Notes under the pieces: model-generated
What the model saw: the letters and a program-made list of their open reading frames with translations, nothing else
What the model was told of the DNA's origin: nothing
The model's database searches: none
Translations under genes and position numbers: made by a program
Shown here: in pieces, positions 46,065 to 56,886 of the stretch
Layout: each line of letters opens with the position of its first letter
How positions within the stretch are numbered: position 1 is the first letter of the stretch
Source of the DNA: Atriophallophorus winterbourni
Taxonomy: Eukaryota > Platyhelminthes > Trematoda > Plagiorchiida > Microphallidae
Direction of reading: 5' to 3'
DNA: 64,000 nucleotides
Assembly: GCA_013407085.1 (NCBI GenBank)
Contig: JACCGJ010019459.1
Location: 24,964 to 88,963, forward strand

Positions 46065-47559
46065 TGAAATGGATTGAGATTGCATGTAGTAGATTTCAGA
46101 TAGATTTAGCTTATCATATCTATCCTAATGTGCTCTCGAAGATGATCAAGGAGAAAAGGATTGTATCTACCCAACGATTTTCAAGAGTATAACCTGATAT
46201 TATTGTTCGTAAACCAATTTTAAATGCGACCATCCCTTGTTGCTTTGATTCCAACAATGGATTTAGACAAAAAACTCAAACTTGTGCAATCAGAATGAAT
46301 CCCGTTGTTGAAGATCAAATCCTCTAATTGGACTTGAGTATGATTCGAAGTATTGAAGTCCATCTACGATTCGCATGTCACGCACCCAGTGTAATGTTAC
46401 ATTTGGCATACTATGACATTCTAACCATTACCGGCGCGAAGGTTAAGGCTGCAACTTGATCAGTTGATAGTTATTGATAAGATTTTGAGAGAATATTATA
46501 ATTCAACTTGTTGTTATCCTGCCATTTGTTAATTCTGCATTGAGCCAACATTTAATAATTTCGCATTTTGTCGCCACAAGTTGGACCAAAATCTGAATTA
46601 GTTAAGCTTACAACGCTGAACATTTAATAGATCAATTGAACAAATTAGTCTAATTTCACCACACTTTGCATAGTTGTAATTCCTACACAACGAGGACAAG
46701 CTCAATAAAGTTCATAACATGGGTGTGCGGGAACAGAACAAATTTTTATACACAATTGAAATCAATGTGATTAAATATTTGTTGACCATCGTCGCTTTAA
46801 TGTGCATTGATGTGAATCGATGTTGGGTTGTGTGTGTTTCGTTATAGGCGTCTCAGAGCATAATTTGTAGGGTAGATACCTCACATCAGCGATATCGATG
46901 TGACTACTTTATTGTGAAAGACGCAACGATTTGTTCTGCGATTGTGAGAGCATTTATTACCGCCACTAAAATGTTTGTTATCAAAATGATGCAGAAGATT
47001 TATGGAAAGGCTAGGTTTAACAAATATTGCGATGCGATCGAATAAAAATTGAGGCACCACAACTGTTAATTTTCACAAACAGCTTATACGTCTTTTGTGA
47101 CAGTATTACGTGAATGCGATGTAGCATCAGAAAATCTGAATTTTTGTGATGACCTTTTATGTCCCGTCGAAACAATCTGCATCAGGCCAAATAATTTCTC
47201 GTCCACAACACTGAAGCGGTGCACACCCTGAAAGATCAGGCTTATCACGGCGATAATAAGGTGTTAACTAAAAACCGAGTGAGAGCATAAAATCTGAAAT
47301 AGTCGGTCTCAATAAGCTGTATGTCATTTCCTTGCTAAGTGAACGAGAAACGAGGCAGTTATCGAAGTATTGTTGGCTTTAAGCTGCACCCACGCTGCTC
47401 GCTTCAGTGCTATCCACTTTTTTATTCTGCTGCGGACAATAAAACGAAGTTCATGGACGCACCTTTTCTGAACGATCTGCGAGTTCTCGTCTATCTTTAG
47501 TTTCAGAAAACCTACAAGTTCGTTCCCATGCGAGTCAAGGCTTATATTGTCCGTCTGAA

Positions 47560-48090
47560 AATGCGGAATCTGCACGAATCTGTTACTTGTGTTCAATTGC
47601 TATTCATGCGAACTGTGAAAAGTATTTTTCACCTGAATCTGTGACTCTAATTATTAACGCAAAATTACCTGGCATCTGCTATATATGTAATCCATGCAGA
47701 TTGAAAGTAACTAGTGATTTATCAAGATCCGAAAACTTCGATTCAATTATGGAAAGTCGCATGTTCGCTGTAGAGGCGAACCTTAAACGGCTTGAAAACA
47801 CGTTAGAGTCTTTCCAAAAATTTGCGTGTCAGAAAGCGCTGAAACTAGTTCTAAACGCAGTCCCTAACCACATTAATTGCAAGAGTTACAGGGAAGCGCT
47901 AACTACTACGGAAACGCTAATTTCTCCAGAAACCGACCAAAGTCCCTTCCAACAGCTCGGTATGACCGATGAGTCTGCAAATCAGACCTGTAGTCAAGTG
48001 AATGATAGTGCTGAATTATCGAAGGATATGCATAAGCTTAGACCGAAGAGTTTGAACACTAACCCTCCCCCAAAAGACAAACATTGAAGA
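47560..48090 (+). pseudogene. CR1 ORF1-like protein with PHD-type zinc finger, plus strand
   Basis: ICYLCSIAIHANCEKYF followed by GICYICNPCR gives a C-x2-C, H-x2-C, C-x2-C spacing like the PHD-type finger of CR1 ORF1 proteins. After it comes a helical stretch (SIMESRMFAVEANLKRLENTL), possibly a coiled coil. The frame ends near 48087. ORF1 proteins bind the element RNA. The start is not preserved, and the palindrome edge lies 0.2 kb upstream. Confidence 0.7.
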
Positions 48091-48159
48091 TCTAACGGTA
48101 ATTTGTAGTAATCTCGTCGAATCAATTTAGCCATCGCTAAAGCAACGCGAAGCAGATGA

Positions 48160-48931
48160 CAAGACACAATGGAATGACCTTTGCAGGAGCTTAGGCATCA
48201 CTGCCTCACCTGCGTCGCTGACGCGATTGTTTAGACCCCCGAACTCACCTCGTGCGAACACACCCAGGTTACTGCGGGTAATGCTCATGTCCGTCCAAGA
48301 TGTAGAAAATATGTTGCTCGCCTCATCCCTCTTAGTTGTAAACAAATCGACTGTGCGAATATTTCCGGACGTTCCGTGGGAAGAACGGCAAATTCGTCGT
48401 AATAATTCGGAACTAGCAAAAGAGGCTCTAAATCGCAGAGCTGTTATAGGTCATGATGTACCAATTTCGAACAAAAGTGAATCCAGCAAACGTCTGCAAC
48501 ACGATTGCAGTGAATGGAGGTTTTTGCAAGAAATCCTAGGTTTAAAGGACATAATAACAACTCATGTTATGCGCCTTATACCGAAAAAAGAAACGCAGCA
48601 GCCTCCTTCTCTCAAAATATCATTCCGCACAGATGAGATGAAGTATAGAATATTCCAGGCGTGCGACCGTGGCGTCATGGGATTTGATTGCAGTGACAGA
48701 AAATATCGAGGAACAAAAGTTGGCGGTGTCCTCCTCTACTTACATGAAAGCATTAACTGCACTATACTTCTCTCCCCCGAGTTATATATCCCAGATACAT
48801 TGTTTTGCTCCTTTGACTTAGATGATAAACATAAGTGCCTTTTAGCATTGATTTATCGCCCCCGTTTTTCATCATCTGCCGCTGACACTGTTCTTTGTAA
48901 TGCAATACCTTTTGCATTGAAGCTCAAATAA
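48160..48931 (+). pseudogene. CR1 ORF1 C-terminal part joined to ORF2 endonuclease by deletion
   Basis: The first part (TRLFRPPNSPRANTPRLLRVML, SLLVVNKSTVRIFPDVPWEER, CSEWRFLQEILGLKD) matches the ORF1 at 52870-53750 (TRLTRAP, IFADIPWSER, IQQWKFISDAIQ). After about residue 155 the frame changes into ORF2 endonuclease: GGVLLYLHESINC, DTLFCSFDLDDKHKCLLALIYRP. Everything between is missing, so a deletion fused the two genes. Confidence 0.75.
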
Positions 48932-49291
48932 TCATATTCGCTCCTCCTCGGTGTCTTTAATGTACCGACCCTTGCAACACACATTACAGGTGACGATTCA
49001 TTCAATAGCTTTCTTCGAGAAATAATGACTTGCAACCCTCTTTTAAAACAAAGTACAACAATCAACTCACTCCGCCGCATGCAACTGATGCAATACAACC
49101 GAGTTCTGACTATCGTTGCCAGCGCTGTGGGAGAGATTGTTCATGCCGAATCGGACAGTTTAGTCATTCCAAAAGCTGTAAAACATGAAATTTATGCGAT
49201 TGTGATGTACATCCATGGTCGACATCGACCGATGGAGGCCAACAACAACAACCAACACGATTTCGATCTGAACAAACCCCATCTACCCTGA

Positions 49292-49812
49292 ACCTCATAC
49301 TTACAATCGAAGAACTCATGATAGAATCTGTTTCCTATACAGCTCCACTCGGATTGAGTGATCATGCTGTCATGACATTTGTTTATATTTATCAATACGA
49401 ACCAGCAGGAAATACTCAACGAACGTATACAACTGTGAACTATGACTTGCTTCGAGCTCTTACTACTGCGAATCGATGGGATTTCCTTGAACTCAAATCA
49501 GCTAAGGAAATCTGGGAAACGTTTTACAGCCAACTTTGTATTATCATTGACTTATCATCGAAGGTGAAAATAATATCAAGCAAACAGCGTCCGAATAAGC
49601 CTCTCAGAAGCGGTACTCGGAAATGGATGTGTAAGCGTGACAATGCGTGGTCGAAATACTTGGGCGATCCGTCTGGGATAACTTGGTGCAACTACACCTT
49701 ATTCGTTCTCATTCGAAAAGACATAAAAGATTACCAAATCAGTCTCGTCGAAAAATTCATTATAAATCTCAAAGCATTGTATAAACACGTCAACGACCTT
49801 CGGAATGTTAAA
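49292..49812 (+). pseudogene. CR1 ORF2 endonuclease end and linker, plus strand
   Basis: NLILTIEELMIESVSYTAPLGLSDHAVMTFVYIYQ matches the last third of the CR1 endonuclease. RKWMCKRDNAWSKY to ALYKHVNDLRNVK matches the linker before the RT. It is cut at 49812 by the 3' tail of the minus-strand CR1; the same element seems to resume at 54105. Confidence 0.8.
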
Positions 49813-49843
49813 ATTCAATTCAATTCAATTCAATTCAATTTAA
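49813..49843 (-). repeat. Pentamer tail of the minus-strand CR1
   Basis: Five or six ATTGA/TCAAT units, read on the element strand after GTAAAGCTATGTGC. CR1-group LINEs end in short tandem repeats rather than poly(A). Confidence 0.85.
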
Positions 49844-50039
49844 TGGTCTAAAAAGCACATAGCTTTACAAAAACCACAGAATAATATGCGGATTACAAAT
49901 AACATAGGTAGTAAAACGGGGTTTGTTTGCCTACTGATAAGTTCAGGAATCACGTAAAAATACATAGAGCAGAAATTGTTTTCAACCGGTTTGATAGGGC
50001 AAATATGTATAGTTTACTTGGATGCATTGGTTCAAAGCT

Positions 50040-51923
50040 TTATGATGCAGAATATATTGTTTCAATGTTTGGATTGGTCAACATGAAATTGTCCAAATTC
50101 GATTTGAATATATCCAAGTTGGGTGAATGTGCAACATTACAAGGTAGGCAGTTCCAGGTAAAGCATACACGTACAGAATAAAAGTACCTTCGACAGTTTA
50201 GTCTCGAGTCAGGAATATGTACTGTATAGTCGTGACTCCGGCTGGTTCTGCGTGGTAGTCGCGTGAATAGTTGATTTAGGGGATGGTTGGGGGTATGCAG
50301 TATATTGAACATAAGTATCAAATCACCTCTAAGACGGCGGTAGCGAAAGTCGAATAGATTGAGACTTGCAATACGATCTTCGTATTGTTTGTGCTTCAAA
50401 CCGCGTACGAGCTTGGTAGTCCGATGATATATTCTCTGCAAGAGGCTCATGTCCTTCTGTAGCCAGGGTGACCAAGCCTGAACCGCATACTCCATGGTTG
50501 GCCTCAAGTACGTATTAATTATTCGATGAACGGTTTGCTTAGTGAAACTCCCGAACACGCGTTTTAGCAGTAGCAGTACTCGCGACGTCTTTTCATAGAC
50601 AGCTGTGGCGTTATGCGACGGTTTCAATGTGCTGCTCACCCACACACCCAAGTCCTTCTCCTTGTCAGTGCTTTCAAGAATATGGGAACCAAGGGTGTAA
50701 GAGAACTCAAAATATCTTCCAACAGTCAATACCTTGCATTTGCTGAAATTGAAAGGTAGTTCATTTCTAACTGACCAGTTCTGTAAGGCATCAAGGTCCA
50801 GCTGAAGCTGTCTGCAATCTTCAGTTGTGCGTACTTGTGTCCACAGCTTGATGTCATCCGCAAATAACAAGATTTTGCTGCGAACAAGTTTCGGTAAGTC
50901 GTTTACATAGATCAGGAAAAGAATTGGTCCAAGCACTGATCCCTGCGGCACCCCACTCGTTACTGCAATGGGTCGTGATAAAGCACCGTCAACCCTTACT
51001 CGAATGACACGGTCGCGGAGATAATCCTCAAACCAGGCTAGTAATGAACCCTTGATGCCACATTGCTCCATTTTTTGTAGTAACAGACTGTGGTTGACAC
51101 GATCGAATGCTTTGGACATATCAAGATAACACGCATGTATGGTGAGACCTTTGTCTACAGCTTGTGTCCAGTCATCGAGGGAGAGCAGAAGGTTTGAAAG
51201 GCAAGAGTGTCTTTTTCTGAAGCCGTGTTGTTCGACTGCGAGCAAGCAATTGTCTTCCAGATGTTTTGTGATGCTGTTTGCAACGAGGCGCTCCATTACT
51301 TTAGATATCACCGGTAGTAGTGTTACTGGTCTATAGTTGGATACTTCGGACCGGTTTCCTCCTTTGTAGATTGGGGTAATGATGCCATTCTTCCAATCAC
51401 ATGGAACGAAACTTTGGGTTAAAGAGAGATTAAACAAGTAGGTCGGGGTCGTACACAAAGTAGAAGCACAGTTTTTGAGGATCAGCGGGGTGATTTCGTC
51501 AGCTCCGGAAGATTTTTCCGTGTTGAGATTTAGCAATGTTCGGAGGACACTGTCCGGGGTAATAGTTAGTTCTTGTAAAACATTTTCAGGTGAGGTGACG
51601 GGAGTTAAGGGGCAGGTAACGGTGTTTCGTGGGCTGAAGACAGTGGAGAAGAAATGGGCTAGAACTTCGGCAGATTCCGATGCTGTGGTTGTTGTTCCAT
51701 CACGCGTCTTTAAAGCAGCAACCCCTGGTTTCACCCTAGACCGGTTATTTATGATCTGATAGAGAATTTTGGGGTTTGATTCCATTTTGTTGAGTAAATG
51801 TTTTTGATAATTCAGTTTGTCCTCAACAACAAGTTTGTTTACCTTATTTCTCAGCAACCGAAATGTCTCCCAACTCTCAACAGTGGTATTTTGTCGATGA
51901 GCCCGCCATGCAGCATTACGCAA
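50040..51923 (-). CDS. CR1 ORF2: reverse transcriptase part
   Basis: 627 codons without a stop. Order: linker (RNAAWRAHRQN), SSGADEITPLILK (138-150), YRPVTLLPVISKVMER (197-212), QHGFRKRHSCLSNLL (232-246), motif A DMSKAFDRVNHSLLL (268-281), motif B GVPQGSVLGPILFLIYVND (324-342), catalytic FADD (354-357), then the thumb and the C-terminal RLNCRRYFYSVRVCFTWN. It lacks its own start because it is the second half of ORF2; a frameshift between 51950 and 51924 separates it from the endonuclease. All RT catalytic residues are kept. Confidence 0.93.
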   Translation of the reverse strand: MRNAAWRAHRQNTTVESWETFRLLRNKVNKLVVEDKLNYQKHLLNKMESNPKILYQIINNRSRVKPGVAALKTRDGTTTTASESAEVLAHFFSTVFSPRNTVTCPLTPVTSPENVLQELTITPDSVLRTLLNLNTEKSSGADEITPLILKNCASTLCTTPTYLFNLSLTQSFVPCDWKNGIITPIYKGGNRSEVSNYRPVTLLPVISKVMERLVANSITKHLEDNCLLAVEQHGFRKRHSCLSNLLLSLDDWTQAVDKGLTIHACYLDMSKAFDRVNHSLLLQKMEQCGIKGSLLAWFEDYLRDRVIRVRVDGALSRPIAVTSGVPQGSVLGPILFLIYVNDLPKLVRSKILLFADDIKLWTQVRTTEDCRQLQLDLDALQNWSVRNELPFNFSKCKVLTVGRYFEFSYTLGSHILESTDKEKDLGVWVSSTLKPSHNATAVYEKTSRVLLLLKRVFGSFTKQTVHRIINTYLRPTMEYAVQAWSPWLQKDMSLLQRIYHRTTKLVRGLKHKQYEDRIASLNLFDFRYRRLRGDLILMFNILHTPNHPLNQLFTRLPRRTSRSHDYTVHIPDSRLNCRRYFYSVRVCFTWNCLPCNVAHSPNLDIFKSNLDNFMLTNPNIETIYSAS

Positions 51924-51949
51924 AGTTAACCATTTTCGTGTTCGGCTAC

Positions 51950-52849
51950 TCAGCTTAAACGTATATCCATTTTTTGCACCTTTGGAACAAGATGAGAGTG
52001 CATTTCAACGGCAGATTTAAGTTTGTTTATCATCCACTGCCACTGATCGTGCACGCTGTCGGACTTAAGACCAGGGTCTGTGGTGTTCTTGAGAGTAGAT
52101 TTAAGTTGTGAAAAGTCAATTTTTCTAATCACCTTGTTGATGTCACTTGTTCTGATTGCCTGGCAAATATAATCAAACGTAATAACTAAGTGGTCACTGA
52201 GTCCTATTGGAGCTTCATAAGTGAGACTTTCAATCACGTGCTCTTCATTTGTCAGTATCAAGTCCAAGATAGACGGCGTATCAGTACCACGAAATCGGGT
52301 ATTGTTGAAAATATGGTTGTAGAGTGGAATTTCTTCAAGCAACTGTTGGTATAAAGCATTTACAGAGTTTTCTGGATGAAATGAATTTCCCTTAAAGTTC
52401 GGCAGATTGAAATCTCCGATCAGAAGAAGTCTGCCGCGGTATCTGTTAGCCGCTAAGCGTATATTTGCAAGTAATGCTGAATTGTAGGCTTCGTCGGCTG
52501 AGGGCGAACGGTAAATCACACCCACTATGCATTTTTCTCCTGCTGTTACATTAAGCGAACACCATAATGTGTCTTGCAGTTGTAAGTCATCATCAGTGAT
52601 CTCTTGGCAGAGCAATCTCGGAATATGGTAAATCGCAACACCACCTCCTCGAGTCAGGCGATCGTGACGAAGTAGGGACATACCTTCAATGGCAACTTCA
52701 TTGTCTGTTAAAGTTGGATGAAACCATGTCTCAGTTACGGCAATCACGTCTGGTGAGTGTATGGTAGTTAGTTCAGTCAATTCGTGTAGTTTGTTTGTCA
52801 AGCATTGGGCATTCGTATATAAAAATTTGACAGTCGATGTTGATAGCAA
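51950..52849 (-). CDS. CR1 ORF2: endonuclease part
   Basis: 299 codons of an exonuclease-endonuclease-phosphatase domain that nicks the target DNA for reverse transcription. Visible: LYTNAQCLTNKLHEL (10-24), the catalytic E of VTETW (38-42), GGGVAIY (68-74), IGDFNLPNF (144-152), TPSILDLILTNEE and the catalytic GLSDHLVITFDY (216-227). It runs into a stop just after PKVQKMDIRLS; the RT frame is open one base away over the A-rich run near 51965. The domain itself looks intact. Confidence 0.92.
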   Translation of the reverse strand: MLSTSTVKFLYTNAQCLTNKLHELTELTTIHSPDVIAVTETWFHPTLTDNEVAIEGMSLLRHDRLTRGGGVAIYHIPRLLCQEITDDDLQLQDTLWCSLNVTAGEKCIVGVIYRSPSADEAYNSALLANIRLAANRYRGRLLLIGDFNLPNFKGNSFHPENSVNALYQQLLEEIPLYNHIFNNTRFRGTDTPSILDLILTNEEHVIESLTYEAPIGLSDHLVITFDYICQAIRTSDINKVIRKIDFSQLKSTLKNTTDPGLKSDSVHDQWQWMINKLKSAVEMHSHLVPKVQKMDIRLS

Positions 52850-52869
52850 GGACGGTTCATGAGATAAAC

Positions 52870-53750
52870 TTATTGGTACAGCTCGGTCTGAGTCGGTAGG
52901 TAGGTAATTTTGTTCGCCGACTCCGGTAGAGTCGGCCGAATTCCGTTTTTTGGCTTGGTATTTGGACTTTCGGCATCAGCCTTGATATTATTAGTTTTGA
53001 GACGTCTGGGAATAATTTTAATCTCTCGGGGCAATTTGTATCGAAATTGCTTCCAATTTTTAAGAACGGCGTCAGCCATACTGTCTGTCAGCAGTGTCAG
53101 TTTGAGTGGTCGCGGAGCTTTACCTTCGTATTTCGGTGATGTCGGGATCCTAAAGGTATTGATAACAGTCGTCTTATTTGCTTGGATAGCGTCACTTATA
53201 AATTTCCATTGTTGTATATCGTGGTTGCAGTTACACTTTGCATCTTGACTATCAGCAGCTTCAGGAACGTTCAGGATTATAAGACTACGACTGTCGCGCT
53301 CGTTTACTTTCCCAGTGTTCCTGTTTACTGTAGATTTTGCCCGTTCTGACCAGGGTATGTCAGCAAAGATACGTGACGTGTTTTGTTCACCGTCTTGCAA
53401 CAAGTATGCAGATAAAAGTACATCTTCTAGTTCTTTTTCACTCTGCAACACTACCTTGAGCAATCTTGGTTTATCTTGGTGCGGCGCTTTGGGAGCACGA
53501 GTCAAGCGCGTCAGTGAAACCGGAGTGATTGTTTTTACACCTATCCTAGTGCACAGTTCCGACCATTTGGTCAAGTCATGCTGCTGTCTAGTCAAAAATA
53601 GTGTCTCAGATGCCTCTGATACTGGAATAGTGACGTCATTTAAAGATTGCGCTAACGTTTTCCGACAACAATTCGCATCAGTTATCACGCAAGTGTCGAC
53701 CCATGGACAGCCTTTAAACTCCGACAGAAGCAGCCTGCCAATTCTTCACT
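52870..53750 (-). CDS. CR1 ORF1 protein, N-terminally truncated
   Basis: Open from about 53750 (in-frame stop just upstream) to 52870. CPWVDTCVITDANCCRK could be the end of a PHD-type finger, followed by RLLKVVLQSEKELEDVLLSAYLL, IFADIPWSER, RSLIILNVPEAADSQ and RPLKLTLLTDSMADAVLKNWK, a core shared with the plus-strand ORF1 at 48160. The product would be an RNA-binding chaperone of the element. It stops 21 bases before ORF2 begins. The true N-terminus is lost. Confidence 0.82.
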
Positions 53751-54120
53751 GGGTGGAGTTCCCCCCAACGCTGTTCAAACAAAATTAATGACGATGAACA
53801 GTGCTTTGGGAGCACGAGTCAAGCGCGTCAGTGAAACCGGAGTGATTGTTTTTACACCCATCCTAGTGCACAGTTCCGACCATTTGGTCAAGTCATGCTG
53901 CTGTCTAGTCGAAAATAGTGTCTCAGATGCCTCTGATACTGGAATAGTGACGTCATTTAAAGATTGCGCTAACGTTTTCCGACAACAATTCGCATCAGTT
54001 ATCACGCAAGTGTCAACCCATGGACAGCCTTTAAACTCCGACAGAAGCAGCCTGCCAATTCTTCACTGGGTGGAGTTCCCCCCAACGCTGTTCAAACAAA
54101 ATTAATGACGATGAACAGTG
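53487..54120. repeat. 317-bp tandem duplication at the CR1 5' end
   Basis: Unit 1 is 53487-53803 and unit 2 is 53804-54120. They differ at about three bases. The repeated unit contains the first part of minus-strand ORF1 plus about 25 bases (ATTAATGACGATGAACAGTG) that belong to the interrupted plus-strand CR1. Confidence 0.95.
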
Positions 54121-55500
54121 CAGGCTCACCCGATATAGACAATATACACGCAAACATTTTGTACAATTTATCTTCCGAGTTGGCAATACCGACATCTGAC
54201 GTATTCACGATGATGTTTGAGCAGAGCTTTGTACCAGAAACTTGGAAAACTTCCCTGATTAGTCCCATCTAAAAGGGTTGCGAGAGAAATAATCCATTAA
54301 ACTATCGCCCGATAGCGTTGTTACCAGTGCTATCAAAAGTAATGGAGTTCATGAAGCTGATGCCTTACGGAATCACTTTGAGATTAATAATTTAATCTCC
54401 GAGGCACAGCATGGATTGAGGAAAAAACCATCTTGCCTGACAAACTTGCTATTAGCAAAAGAATCTTGGTCTGAGCTACTGGATGCCGGCAACTCCGTGG
54501 ACGCAATTTATATCGATTTCTTAAAAGCCTTCGATCGTGTGAATCACGAAATTCTTTCGTCGAAACTACTCACCTACGGAGTACAGGGTAAACTCCATGC
54601 ATGGATTAAAGAATGGTTAATATCTCGTGAGATGTATGTGACAGTTAAAAACGAACTATCCGAGTCCATTAAAGTTGCCCGTGGTGACCCAGAAGGATCA
54701 GTCCTCGGACCGCTTTTTTAATATACATAAACCACTTGCCTACTGTATTGCTGTCGTCGGTGCGCAAAGCTTTGGCGCAAGATAAACTCCACAGACGTCA
54801 CGCAGACCCTGCAAAGGGATCTCGATATGATTCACACTTGGTCCCTAGACAACGAAATGCCCCTGGATGCTTCGAAATCTAGCCTATTGTCTTTCAACAG
54901 CAAGCCGAGCAAAGAATATTATCTTGGTCGCACTGTTATTAAACCCGCCTCCTCCAAAAAAGATTTAGGTGTGATTATCCAACCAGACTTAGGAAACTCA
55001 ATGCAATTTCGACTGGCTGCCTGCAAAGCTGAAAACAACTTTGGTCTCCTTAGAAGAGTCCTAGGTTCGTTTGACCCCAATATTGCCTGCAAATTGGTTT
55101 CAACGCACATCCGTCCTCATGTTAAATATTCTATACCGGGATGGGATCATCATAGAATGATCCTTGCGGTTGTTTGTTTCATCTTTCCCATAACACACAT
55201 CTGCGATGTCGCCAACCGAAACTTTACCAACAGCATAGCAGGTTGAACTGCCGCAAAAATGCATTTTCCGTTCGCAATGTGCAATTGTGGAACAGTTTAC
55301 CTACTCATGTGGTACAATCCGGAACTGTTGACGTTTTCAAGAAATCACTAGATATCCACATGGGCAAGTATGTTTTTCACGTTTGACAAAAATCTAACAG
55401 TATTTTGATATTTTTTACCATCCGACCCAATGTACGTTTTTGTGGGTCTTGTAAAGCATAGCTTTTTACCTGCATATAATCTATGAATAAATCTATGAAT
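54105..55500 (+). pseudogene. CR1 ORF2 RT remnant, plus strand (continuation of 47560-49812)
   Basis: AGSPDIDNIHANILYNLSSE, NYRPIALLPVLSKVME, QHGLRKKPSCLTNLLLAKE, IDFLKAFDRVNHEILSSKL and a motif B spoiled to ARGDPEGSVLGPLF, followed by a stop. The FADD segment is lost. SKKDLGVIIQPDLG, RRVLGSFD and the C-terminal SRLNCRKNAFSVRNVQLWNSLP follow with frameshifts. The 3' end has GTAAAGCATAGC and two units of ATCTATGAATAA. Confidence 0.88.
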
Positions 55501-55689
55501 AAATTGACCAATCGCAAACTGACTAAGAACTACACAGCCCACATGGGTTCTCTGCTCAGCCGATACTATAGATCACTGTATTCCAACAGTACAATCTCAA
55601 AACGATCAAGCATCTTTGCAAGCAAAAACCTTCAGATGCCGACTCTGGAGGAATCGCCCTAACAGATATTCGGCACTCCGCTAGCCTCC

Positions 55690-56886
55690 TTCCCCACACC
55701 CCATCCTTGTTGAGAAAAACAACTATGAAATGCATATACACCAACGCAAAATGTATCGGAAACAAAATCGGTGAACTGAGTTGTTCACTTGACTTCATTG
55801 CTGTAACGGAAACGTGGCTACAAACTCACCAAACAAATAGTGAACTAGAATTACCAGGAATGTCATTCATTCGTCATGACCGTGAAACCAGAGACGGAGG
55901 AGTAGCTTTGTATTATAGGCAAAACCTTCTGTGCCATGAGATTACGGATCCAGACATCGTGTTACTGGATACACTCTGGTGCTCAGTCCGACTAGCTAAC
56001 GGCGAAGACTGTGTTTTGGGAGTAGTATATCGCCCACTGTCTGCACAGGAAACTTACAATCTGGCCCGATTGGATAAGATTCGCATGGTTACTTCCAGAT
56101 TCACTGCGGATTTTTGATTAATGGTGACTTCAATTTACCGAATCTGCAGAGCAGTACCATTTACCCAGAACACTCCCTCGAGCGCGCATTCAATAAGTTG
56201 TTTGACGATATTCCTCTTTATAACCACATTGTATGTAATACCCGATACCGCGGAAACGATTTACCCTCACTCTTGGATCTTGTTCTGACAAGCAATGAAC
56301 ACGACATTGATAACGTTGCTTACGAAAGTCCACTGGGACTAAGAGATCACGTCGTCATCCAGTTTGACTATCTGTTTGAAGTTGTAAGAACAAATGATGC
56401 CCGTAAAAGAGGTAGGCGTATGAACACTATGGCGTTGAGTGATGCTCTGAAAAACACGTTTAACTGCCAACCGGAAACCAGCAACGTACATGAGTTTTGG
56501 ATATTGCTAATATCTAATCTCAAAAGTTTAATCGAAGTGAGCTCCGAATACGTCCTCAGGAACTCATGAAAAAACTTTGAATTTAAATTAAGAAGCCGAA
56601 CTCGTAAGTGGTTAACGGTACGAAACATTGCTTGGCGACACCAACGGCAAAACCCATTATCCGAGACCTGGGAAATATTCCGTTTACTGCGGAACAAAGT
56701 AAACAAATTTGTCATCCAAGACAAGTTGTGCTTCCAAGAAGTGATATCAAGCATGATGGAGCGAAAACCCGAAATACTGTTTCGTATGGTTAACGATCAA
56801 GCTAAGGTGAAACCTGGAGTACCGTCCGTGAACACATCAGCTGGACCAACAACAACTGCAGCAGAATCTGCTGATGTTTCAGCCTC
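55690..56886 (+). pseudogene. Third CR1: endonuclease and linker, cut by a PLE
   Basis: KCIYTNAKCIGNKIGEL, DFIAVTETWLQTH, DGGVALYYRQNLLCHEI and VLGVVYRP (55707-56117), then after a small frame change NGDFNLPNLQ, TRYRGNDLPSLLDLVLTSNE and SPLGLRDHVVIQFDY (56117-56569), where the catalytic Ser-Asp-His reads Arg-Asp-His. The linker RSRTRKWLTVRNIAWRHQRQN and MVNDQAKVKPGVPSVNTSA follow, and the element stops at the PLE joint near 56886. Confidence 0.87.

Larger units (their letters stand above)
36339..47363 (-). repeat. Right arm of the nested palindrome (segments Q R' Q' P' O')
   Basis: Inverted copy of 22786-34090. Arms are close to identical in R and Q and differ by small indels and scattered substitutions elsewhere. 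A 175-bp insertion at 45193-45367 is present only in this arm. The spacer between arms, 34091-36338, is a third, plus-strand copy of segment P. Confidence 0.93.
49813..53803 (-). mobile_element. Nearly intact CR1 LINE, minus strand
   Basis: From 3' to 5' on the window: an (AATTG)n tail at 49813-49843, a short 3' UTR, the ORF2 RT (50040-51923), the ORF2 endonuclease (51950-52849) and ORF1 (52870 to about 53750). The 5' end is truncated, with the last 317 bp tandemly duplicated (53487-54120). It sits inside an older plus-strand CR1. Confidence 0.92.

Noticed and set aside
22786..47363. Palindrome as a pure assembly artefact
   Set aside because: The arms differ by a 13-bp-flanked insertion, a block of several hundred bases and scattered changes, which a collapsed fold-back would not give; long-read confirmation is still the deciding test.
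47560..55500. Viral origin of the reverse transcriptases
   Set aside because: No protease, integrase, capsid or LTR; endonuclease type and RT motifs are those of CR1 LINEs, and the others those of RTE-like elements and PLEs.
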